Part shown: in pieces, positions 45,064-57,000 of the stretch | How positions within the stretch are numbered: the stretch's first letter is position 1 | How the letters are laid out: each line of letters starts with the position of its first letter | NCBI GenBank assembly: GCA_951799405.1 | Contig: OX637362.1 | Coordinates: 10,464,493 to 10,528,492, forward strand | Length of the DNA stretch: 64,000 bases | Origin: Agapetus fuscipes | Lineage: Eukaryota; Arthropoda; Insecta; Trichoptera; Glossosomatidae | Reading direction: 5' to 3' | The notes under the pieces: generated by a model | Seen by the model: the letters and a program-made list of their open reading frames with translations, nothing else | Databases searched by the model: none | Told to the model about the DNA's origin: nothing | Program-made: the position numbers and the translations under genes

Positions 45064-48000
45064 TCACCAATCCTCTTCAAAGCTTCCGGAATGGGAGCAC
45101 GAATGTTCTTCCTCTGAATGGCAATCTTCCCTGCGGATGCAGCGGCCTCCTTCAGATTCTCTCACGTAACCTCGCACGCACGCGCATCCAGGTTTGGTCT
45201 TGCAACAGCGGTCATCATCACCGTTGGAGCAAGTCTCAGGGCAGACGGGAGCCTTCAATGTGTACTCTTCATTCTTCCCGCATCCTGAAATCAGAACAAC
45301 CATCAAGTTGTAAAATATTGATAGTGTTGCAAACTTGAAATACCTAAGTGCGTGCGCTTATGCACGCATACATAGTATGACGGACCTACCTACCTATACA
45401 CGTAGGTACTATAGAACCATCTAGGAGTAGTTCATGATTATATAAGTGCATCGGAATGACGTTCTGGTGAAAGAATAATCTAGTGAATGGGAGAAAGACC
45501 CCTCTAATTTCCTGTATAAGAGCTCAAATGGTACTACGGACAGGACAGTTGCGGAGCGCAACTTGCTGAGATGTATCAATAAAAAGTGATTGTCAAGTTG
45601 AGAAATAAATTGTAAAAACTAAAATCTGTGAGAATAAATTATAGCATTGTAATTAAAAAGAGAATTCAGTAGAAAATGTCACATTAGTAAATCATCTGTT
45701 CACTCAGCTAAAGCACTTGAAGTATTTGATAGGAAAGTGATTTTCCAGATATGCGATCCATTACGAAATGGAAAATAGTGGCGATAAAGGGGAATGATGA
45801 ACTGTCCCGCATATACCAAACACCAAGTATTAAAACCTTTATAAGACTGTAAAGATTGGAGTAGGGCTAGACATGTTCACAGAATACCAGGCACACTTAT
45901 TCTCAAAACAATGATGAACGTCCATCCGCGAGAATGAAGAAGAGCGGCAGAGTCCAGATTGAGGTGAAAGGATGATGATGGCCAAGAGAAAGTAAGTCGT
46001 TGGACAATTTGATTAAAAAAAACCAACGCTCGTCCTGGTAAGTAATGAAAAGCATACGCTCTTGTGTCTCATAATTTGGGTACGCAATGAATCAAGTGAC
46101 GCAATGTTGTGTGTACACTTATATTCAAGTAAAATACCTTAAACTCTACTCCCTCTCTCTTATGCTTACGAAATCCCATTGAGACCTCCATTAATGACTG
46201 AAGTGACACAAAAAGAATGATACTTATACCAATTGTTTGCTCGTGTTAATATTGGTGATGAAAAATTGCTTACCTGGGGGACTTGGTGGGTTTGGAGGAC
46301 TGGGAACACTTGGGATTGAAGGCGGCGCGTTGATCTGTGACCCCCTTACGCCTCCAACAGCTGGACCTGAGGCACCACTAGCTGGAGCACCTCTGGCATT
46401 AGCAGCTTCTATGCTGATATCCCGTCTCCATATTGGAATTGATGCTAAAAGTCAACAGAAAAATATTAAAAGAAAGCCAAACTATTGTTGATTGAAAAAT
46501 TAAGAGACTTTGGTAAAAGTCATCAGTTAAACTGAGCCATTTGGCTCAAACAATCTGTTTTGTTTGGATTTGATTAATTCGGCAGTCTTAGAAAATCAAC
46601 TATTTCACATTTGTTGAATAGTAGTAGAATACAAAAAAGCGACATTAGTGTGGCTAACAAAAGACGCTGTATAAAATTGGCCAATTACTTTTACTATTAT
46701 CCAATGATATTCATCAGACTTTTACCGGTCCGTAGTCCAGTGGCAAAACTTTGAGCTCGTAAATGAAAGGTTGTGGGTTCGAGAGCTTAAAAAAAAATAT
46801 TGCAGAGAGCGGCTGCCTAAAGAAGACATTGAACTAGAACTGCTAACCACGACTTACAGCATTGCTCCAGAGGCACGCACGTGTTGTTTACATTGTAATC
46901 TCTGTAAAAGCCTTCAGCGCAATCACATCCTGGGTAGCAGTAGCTGGTGCAGGTTCCTGAGTAAGTACTGTAGGCATAGTTGCATGAGCCACAGTATTCG
47001 AGGGGACAGTTGCTGAACACTTCATTATCAGAGCATAACGCTTTTTCTGGAAACAAAAAACACACATACATAAAAGATTCAATTCATAAATGATCCCGTT
47101 ATGTAAAAGGTATTTTTATACAGCCTGTGTCAGACCCATCATGGCATTTGCTTAATATATCAGAGCTGCCACAATCAGGACCAACAACCTTCTTCAGACG
47201 TCTGAGATGATAGTACTGCGGACTGTAGCAGGGAAGAGGTAAGTGATAGGGTCAGAAATAAGAGAAACCTGTTAGACAGACGACATCGTGAGATGGGATA
47301 AGAACAGGCGGCAGTATTGGAAGGATCACGTGAACAGGATGAACAATTGGAAAATGCGCTATTTGGCTGCCCACAGTATACCTGTAAGTCATAGCATTAA
47401 AGGCGAAGGCATAAAAGAAAAGCTTGTCCCGTACAGGTCAGAAGGAGACTGTCTGAAGAGAACAATTTATGGTTTTCAACAGATCATTGATCTTTAAAAT
47501 GAAGGAGATAGTGTATTTACCACAGTTTTCTGGCAGAACACAACACCCTTGTCTATTCCTGTAGTAACCTTTGCTGCATATACATCCTGGAATGCATTCA
47601 TCTGAATAGCAATATCTCTCATTTCTAGTACAGGATCTCTCACAACCAGTATTCCCACAGAAGGTCCATTCTTCATTAGTTCCACAAGTCCGGGGCACTG
47701 CAAATGAAAATGTTGCCAAGTTTGATAAAGACAGTAATCAAGTATGTACAATGAAGACCTGAGAAAAATTATAGGAACAAAATTTTAGAAGATATGATGT
47801 AGAATAAATGGGTTTAAAATATTGTTATTCAGAAGAAGATGTGAGCACAAAAGTGCAAATGAGTGATTATTACGACTTGAAAGAAAGTATCTTTTAAGAA
47901 AATGTAAGGCAAAAGAAAAGAAAAATACATGAGCGGCTTGATCGAAATATTAAAATTGGATTGTGAATGTAAAAGAACGTAATGTATAAAAAATGATTGA

Positions 48001-51000
48001 TGGAATTGAATTGAATTAAAAGAAGTATGGCAGAAAAAGAATAATAAAAGAAGCTCTGTAGAGCTTTTGGCTTAGTAGCACGGTGACAACGTCACGTTTA
48101 CAACAAATGCAGCTCCGCAAAAAAAAACGCAAAATCACCCAAACTTGAAGAAATTGGACGTAGAAACTAATTACAAAGTGGTGAAAGCAAAGTAGATGAT
48201 GATTTTGGTTGGTATAATTAATGCTTACTCACCACATTCCTCGGACAGCACGCATTGCCTGTCTGTCTGTGATTTGTATAGAAATCCTCTCTTGCAGTTG
48301 CACTGTCTCTTCTTTTCACGTGGATACGCTGGGAAGCATTCTCTTTTGTAGTCTTCTTCAAAGATTTCATACTGGCCTTGGCAAGCCTCTGAAGAAAAAA
48401 AAAATATAAGCATTTTAAAAGAAAATAATCTTTATTTTGTCCGCTATCCACTGGAATTCAATGCATCAAACCAATTTATTTATATTGTCTCATCCAATAA
48501 GTTCCCTTTGTTTTAGAGAAGGATAAAAAAAACAAAATCGATTAACGCCGTTAAAATGGCTCAATGGCTTATGTTTGACATTCAATCCTTTTTATATACC
48601 ACACAAATCAACAAACTGCAGCAAATAGTCTATCACTGATTGCTAGATACTACGAGTATCAAAGCTGTTGTTCTTACCACATTCTGCTGCGGGTAAACAC
48701 TGTCCAGTCTGTCGCACGTACAAAGTTCCCTCAGGACAAATGCATCCAGGCTCACATGGCACTTTGCCATCAGGGTACTGGCACGTGGCATCCTTATTTG
48801 GCTCTTCACATGTGTTGGCGCAGTCGTTGCTGCCGCAGAGAGAAAAGATCCGGCCTCCCCAGCAGTACGCAGCAGATGCTGTAGAGACTGTGGGGATTTT
48901 TTTGTATTTTTATATATACAGGTTAGATATGGATAGATTGCCAGATTTGCAAGAAGGAAGTCATTTGGTAGAACGTTCTGCTTCAAGTAGCATGAAACCG
49001 CAATAGCAGTTAAAGACCCAAGTACAAGTAAAAGTGATCAAACTGAAAAACAAAGGGAAAAACGTCACTGACGATATTATTTCCATCTCAAAAAGAATCA
49101 AAAGAAATGACGGCATATCTAATCATAAAGTTTTAAATGCTATTTTTCAAGGAGTCACTCGTTACAAACTGTCCAGATCATGACAACTGTGAGCGTGTTG
49201 AAGAGAGGAAAGTATTAGGAAGGTCGTGAATTGTGAATTCAAAAATAAAATGGGAATGCATAATTGCGAACCAAATGGGCTTTTGGAGTATTGTTTGCAG
49301 ATATAGCGAGCCTGATCACACGCCCATCACAATGTGTAGATTATCCTTACCCCGAGTTCGACAAGATAATCCCGTCGAGAATCAGATCGCTCCGACAGCA
49401 TGATAAACACTCATTGTCTTAATACCATACCTGGCAATTAGAAAAGGTTGTATGTTTTGGTCAGGCAGCAATTAATGTGCTGGTCCTCTATTGGCTGCTT
49501 TGATTTGAGTTGCCATTGTTTAAGATAACAAGAAGCGGTGATTGATTTTGGTTCGGTTTATTTGAAATTAACTGGTTTTCCTTTTGCAATGTTCAATTGG
49601 GATGAGAACAGAGATGTAGTAAACCATCAACCAGGAAAAAATATGGGTAGAACAAGAATATAATGAGTTTTGTGGAAACTGTAAACGTAGCTTGAACATG
49701 CACTAGATTTTTTAGAAGATCAACCGAACGATAGAGGTATAAATAGACATCCATCTTCTAGGAGCAGTCCTGGAGAATGATATGACACAGTCATAGTTTA
49801 AGTTGAAGAAATATTTACAGCATTCCTCTTCAGTTCCACAATTTCCCGTTCCATCTTGTCTGAGGAGTCCTGGCTCGCACTGGCATCCTGGAGTGCAGGT
49901 TTTACTTTCGATGCAAATGCTGCGTCCTGGGTACAGTATATCAGAGCACAAGGCGCAACCCTTTTTGCACTCGGACCACTCTTCACCTGCAATGTAAAAA
50001 CGGTATCAAATCAAACGAGCCACAACATTCAAGGTGGAAATAGACATGATAATCGCTGGCAAAGTGCCTTATTGTGGCTTATATTGGCTTTAGTCCATAA
50101 TTTTTTGAACAAAAAGACTTTTTTTGGAGACTCTTTTTTTTCTTGACTTTTTGGCCACTACACTAAATTTACTTGTAGGCAAAAAAGGATTTTAAACGAG
50201 AGGGCTTTTTATTTTGGTGCTTATCCAATATTATTATTTTTAGAACAAAGTTCTTGTGGTGTCTGTTCTTCTGGACTCATTGGTCATTGTACCAAATCAA
50301 CTTTAAAGCAAAAATGTATTGAGAAGAATGAAAGCCCTCACGAAGACTTTATTTTTTATGTGTTGGTACCTTGGTCTATGGTTGTCCGAATAAAGCAAGA
50401 TAAAAACGCAACGCAACGCAAAGATCTTGAATTAATTTGTATTTTGGACTTTTATACCATAAAAATAAAAATATGATTTCATAATAAAAGGAGGATATAA
50501 CAAAAGAATAATATTGGGACTTATGTTGGTAAATTTAGGCCTGTTTTTAAAACGTTAATTCAATGGCTAACACTTTATCCGCTAGATTTCAGTCAAGCGA
50601 CTAATTAGCAAAAAAGTATAAGGTTTTGTAGGGTTTGTGGACATGTAAAAAGTTTTAGAGCAAATAAATTTTCTATAAAGAATCCCTTGAGGAGATCTTG
50701 TTTACGAGTCTGAAGCGTTGATCACTAGACCACGTCGTCACCATTTTAGTTGTCTGTTTCCCAAGTACGTATATAATTATCAAAATAGTATCTATAATCT
50801 ATAATCTATAATCTAAGTTGCAAGGATATATTCATTTAAAGCTCTCAGATGTATGCCCACAAACCAACAAGTGTAGTTCGCGCTTACAAATGCTGAATGT
50901 GTACTTACAAATAAAATCCAAACCTCAAATGAACATAAGCCCCACAACTTTTGCCGACCTTCCCTGAAACAGGGGTGACATTGGCAAAGTGAACCATTTT

Positions 51001-54000
51001 TTACAGTATGGGTGGTCAGCCTCATACCAACCTATAAGTCAAGGAATATGAATAATAAATTACATTTAAATATAAAAAAGAACAAAAGAAGAAGAAATCT
51101 ATACAAAAAAAAAGTCAAAAATTTCCTATGTAAAAAATGTAGCAAATGAATACACCAACATTAGAAATCAACATTGCAGATTAGCCGCCACTTCTTCCTG
51201 TCCTTGCATACTTCTTTCATTTCATCCAGAGTCATAACCTTTTTCATACAAGTCCTCCTTTTATTATGACTCTGGATATCCCATTCATTCGCTATTTCTG
51301 AAATTTGATCCTTCCATACTTTTCTCGGTCTTCCTCTACCACGACATCCATGTATAATTATCATAATAGTTAAACAAGGAATAATTTCTCTCTCCATTAA
51401 ATAAATTCATTACAAAGGTTAGAAGTTGTCTGCGGGGGTGATATTATGTGTATATATAGTGTTTTTTACCGCGAATTTTTTGATGTGAACTGTTATAACG
51501 TAAGAGATTTTGTTTTTAATATTATACAACCATAAATATATCGCGCGGCCAGTTAAATTCAGTATTGTCACATAATTCTATCAAGTACAAGTGGGCCTAA
51601 TAAATAATACATTCATATAGAACGCTTGGCAGGGGATCCCACACCTTTTTTTTTCTTCTTTTTTTTTCTACGTGGATAATTTAAATTTTAATATCCCAAT
51701 AAAATGTCTGGAAGAAAAACATGCAACCATTGCTCTAACTAATTGAGCCCCAAGAAATATTTGCATTGTACTCGCTGCAAATCAGCATTCCACTACTCCT
51801 GTGGTGGCACAACGGAAGAAAAATACCGACATCTTACCCAGATTTCCAAGGTCTCTTGGAAGTGCACAGAGTGTAAGACACTGGATCCTAGATCCGGAGC
51901 GTCAACGCCAATTTCGGATGGAGCCAACAATGATCAGCGCTCACGTACTACCACATTGTCGGAAGGTAATTCTCATTTGGAGGACCAGACTAGAGAGCTC
52001 AAGACTTTTTTCACAAGTGAACTGAGTGGAATTCGAAACGAGATGGTAGGGCTGACCAAAACTTTCACGGCTATCAATACACCGGAGGTCAAGGCTCTGG
52101 AGAAGGACGTGGCTTTGCTACATGGTAGAAATCTTGAACAAGAGAACCGAAATGATGCCAATGAACAGGCGGCCAAACTATATAATATCGAAATTAGGGG
52201 GATCCATGAGTCAAGAAGTGAATCTTTACCGGAGATCCTTAAATCTATAGTGAGGGTCACGGGGTGTGCTCTTGACATCGGTGAGGTGGACTTTATGGTG
52301 AGAACAAGAACGAGGAACAAGAACGTACCGAAGCCAATTGTTGTTAAATTTCTTCGGAGAATATCTAGAGACACGTTTTTGGCGTCGATTAAAACGAAGA
52401 AAAAGATCATCACAACGCGTGACATCGGAGTCGAGGGACCAGCAAATAATGTAAGCGAACATTTAACATTGAAAAATAAAAAGCTTCTCTTCGAAACGCG
52501 TCAATTGGCCAAGGAGAAGGACTATAAGTTTGCATGGACAAGAAACGGAAGGATTTTTTTAAGGAAGGACGAGGGAACACACAAGATTCTTATATCCAGC
52601 GAAAAGGATTTGGCATCTATAAAATAGAAGATATATACACGTATACGAATCTGTATGATGTTACTTGTTACATATTAATGATTATTGTTGTGACTCCTTT
52701 TTCTTTCCTTCCTTGCTACTTTGTTTTTCGTCATTTTCTTGATGGTATATTTTCTTCCTGTCTTCCTTCCACACCTTATTTGCTGCCGATTGACATATTC
52801 AATGTGTTTTTCAAAAAACATTTTACACAAACTGGGAACATCAATCAATGGTTTTTGTCTCCTGATTCAAATAATCTAGATAAGACTTACACACTAACAC
52901 TAACAAACAACTCCATTAACAACATTGTACACAATATATCACTAACACAGCCATATCTGTATAATGAATTGACAAATTTACTAATACAATTGCATAAACT
53001 ACTCATACGAATCACAACCAAAACACGGGCTCTGTTGAATTAAAAATATATCTGCAAAACGTACGAGGACTTCGTACTAAAACTAATGAATTACTTCTGA
53101 ATTGCATGCAAAATAATTACGACGTCATCTGTCTTACAGAAACTTGGTTAAATGATTGCTTTTTCTCATCGGAAATGTTTGATCAGAGGTACATTGTCTT
53201 CAGGAGAGATAGACTTGGTACTGGTTCTAGAGTAGGCGGTGGGGTTCTCATAGCAGTGAAGTCGAGCCATAATCCTAAACACCAAAAAATCTGGTCATCC
53301 TCAGCTGAGGATCTATGGATTTCTATTCCTAAAAACGCACGGGAAAGCATTCATATCTGTTGCGTTTATATTACACCAGGAAATGACCACGTATCAAATC
53401 TCACATCGCATTTCAACGATGTTGATGAGAGATGTGCAGGGCATCCTGGTGAAATGTTTATTATAATGGGAGATTATAACCTTCCTCACATCAATTGGGT
53501 TTTAGACTCCTTTTCATTGCCAATGGTCGGTAACTATACAGGTGGACCGGCTAATTTACGATTCATTAATTTTTTGTCTATGTCAGGAATGCGCCAGTTT
53601 AGCTATGTACACAACATTTTGAATAGAATACTAGATCTTGTGCTGTCAAACGAGTTCTGTGAAGTCAGGCCATCATCTACGCAATTGATTTTTCCCGATG
53701 CTTATCATAAGCCTCTTTCAATTTCAATCTTAATTAAAAAACATAATAAGATGATTGATCCTAAAACTAGGGACATTGTCTTATATAAAAAAGCAGATTA
53801 CATTGAAATACGCAACGACTTATCAACAATTAACTGGTACCACGAATTTTCAAACCATAGCACTGAGGAGTGCGTAGCAAAGTTCTATGATATACTATCT
53901 AGAACTATTCATAAAAATGTCCCAAGCAAGAAAGTTAAAGCGGGGCACTCGTATCCGCATTGGTTCTCCTCAGTTTTAATAAATGTTATCAGGGAAAAGG

Positions 54001-57000
54001 TATTATTCCATAAGAAATGGAAAAGGTATAAGAACCCATTGGACTACCAAACTTTTTCTTTGCTGCGAGCTAGGCAAAAATATTTGCAGAACTCATGTCA
54101 AAATAGGTACGTAACAGAAATCGAGAGAAACCTGAAAATTAATCCAAAATGTTTGTTTTCTTACTTAAAATCAATGAGAGGTGTCGATGGGGTTCCTAAT
54201 ACAATGAGCTACAATGGTATACAATATACTGATCCGAAAAGTGTATGTAACAGCTTCAACGATTTTTTTGCTTCAGTCCATGTTCATAGTGGTGGTGTTC
54301 GGCATCAGCATCTCGAAAAAAATAATAGTCCATCTTGTAACAATTCTATAAACATAAACAGTGTACAAATAGACAACAAACTGGTCATCAAGTACTTAGA
54401 TTCGATTGACATCACAAAGGGGCCTGGTTCAGACTCAATACCCGGTATATTCATTAAAAATTGCTCGCCTGAGATTTCCGTGCCGTTGGCTCTTATTTAT
54501 AATAAATCTATCTTGGAAGGGTGTTTCCCCAAACAATGGAAGAAAACATTGATATCTCCTATCTTCAAGAATGGCGATCGCACTGAAGTATGTAACTACA
54601 GACCGATTTCCAAACTTCCAATTATCAGTAAAATTTTAGAAAAAATAATAATTGATAAAATCAGTCCATTGATAAATTCTTTGATCTCAAATAACCAACA
54701 TGGTTTCCGCACTAAGAGGTCGGTGGACTCAAACCTCCTTGAATTTACACATCAAATAACTCAATCAATTCATAACAATGCTCAAATAGATACGATTTAT
54801 ACTGACTTTACTAAGGCATTTGACAAAATAAGCCACAAAATATTAGTAAGAAAGGCCAAGCTGATGGGTATAGGAGGAAGTCTTTTGAGTTGGTTTGATT
54901 CATATATCTGTGACAGATTTCAGGCAGTAGTTTTACATGGTCATATATCAGATTATCACCCTATTCATTCTGGTGTGCCACAGGGATCTCATCTTGGACC
55001 TCTATTATTCTTAATATATATTAATGACATAGATGAGTGCTTTAATCATTCAAAAATACTTTTGTTTGCTGATGATGCAAAAATTTATAGGGAGGTGAGA
55101 GATGTCACTGACTGTGAAAGACTGCAAGAGGACTTAGTTAATTTAGAACAGTACTGTGAACAGAACCAATTGTTTCTCAATACAGATAAATGCAGTACAA
55201 TCTCATTCACAAGAAATCGCTCAAAGGTTATGTTTAATTACAAAATTAACAGAACTAGTCTGAAACATACAACGGAGATAAGGGATCTTGGAGTAATACT
55301 CGATGACAAACTAACTTACACAAAGCACTATGAGCATATAAACTCTCGGGCCTTCAAAACTCTAGGGTTTATTATACGTAACACTAAATGTTTTAAGGAT
55401 CCTAACTCTCTCACAACCCTGTTTAACTCTCTTGTTAGAAGTCTTCTCGAATTCGGATCTGCCATATGGAACCCTAGCTACATCACCCATATAAACTCAA
55501 TTGAACGTGTACAACAAAAATATATCAAACAACTGAATTTTAGGAAAATACTCCATTTTAATAACTACACCCTTGCTTTAGATCATCACAAAATTTACTC
55601 GTTGGAAACCCGTAGAATCATTATAGACCTTTGTTACTTATATAAAATTTTGAATAATGATATTGATAGCTCATACCTAAAGGCAATCAGGAGATGTTTA
55701 CCATCAGGGGCGGTCAAAACCCTGGTTAACGCTTTTGTGATGTCTCGGGTTGACTACTGCTCAACGCTGTATATAGGTCAGCCGAAAAAACAGTTCAGCC
55801 GGCTTCAATCTGTGCTGAACTCTGCAGCAAGACTCATATTCGGGATGTCTAAATTTAACCATATTACTCCATTGTTGAAAGAACTGCATTGGCTTCGTTT
55901 TCCGGAGAGGGTGGTCTACCGTGTTTGTCTGATGGTTTACAAAGCTGTCAATGGTATGGCTCCTTCATACTTGTCTGACATGTTCTCACGTGTTGAGATA
56001 GATTTGAGACGCCAAACTCTCAGATCTGCGGAGTGTGGGGTGGTTGACTTAGTCCAGCCGTCACGTCAGACACGCACTAATTTTGGGGACCGTGCTTTCC
56101 GGTTTGCGGGTCCAATGGAGTGGAACAGACTTTCACCTAATGTGAGGAAGGCAGAAACTGTTGGTGTCTTTAAAGGAGCACTAAAGACGCATCTTTACAA
56201 AAAGTCTTATCCGTGATTTGAGAGGGCCCTTGAGGTGTGACACACACAAAAACGGCGCTCTTTTATTATGTGTACCTTATAAATAAATTATCCTTGTATA
56301 TATATATACCTATTGGGCGAATAACCATTCCACTGCCCTACTAGATGCAACCGCAATCATACTCTCTTCTATACAGAAAAATCAAGGACAAATTATTTTT
56401 TAAATTCTTTTATAAATAGAGCCTGTATAAGCTTCAATAGGAATTGTGGCGATAATCCACCTCTGGATCCGTTTGCCACATCTGTTAATAAATTTAAAAG
56501 CAATCTAATGCAGTTGTCGAAATCTTAACTTAATTTGTCTTATTCTATGTGTTATCCTACCTTCATTATTTGGCTGCTTAATTCCTTAATTTCTTTTCTA
56601 TCATTCTCCTTTCCATCTTCTTATCTTCCCTCCACTTCTTCAATTCTTAAATTTTTAACTTACTATGAATAAATGTATAGATACTATAATTGGCGGTGTA
56701 AAACTAAATTATTATAATCACTTATAATATGTAAAATTGTAAAATGCTGTAGTATCTAATAAAGGAAAAGAAAAAAAGAAAAGAAGTAGAAAACAATATT
56801 TTCAGGCTACAAAATAACTATTTTTTGTAAGAAATCCTGTGCTGAAGTCAAGCCTCAATGGACTTCAGAGACTCTAGGGGTCTATGACACTTGTTATAGT
56901 GCCGCAGAGGTGTTAAGGAGCTTAGTCGTCGCTACAATGCGCCAATACTCAAGCAAGACCGAGTTGCTGTAAGGCTGGATGGACCTTTAGAGACCGGAGT

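Larger units (their letters stand above)
51420..56790 (+). mobile_element. Jockey-like LINE-C, nearly full length, with an insertion
   Basis: 5' UTR (about 51420-51703), ORF1 with PHD-like finger (51704-52627), spacer, ORF2 (about 53030-56528), 3' UTR and A-rich end near 56790. It lies in TIL-C intron 1 on the opposite strand. Lesions: stop codon in ORF1, an L2/CR1-like fragment in ORF2 (55680-56305), and one stop at 56322-56324. The 5' boundary is estimated. Confidence 0.8.
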
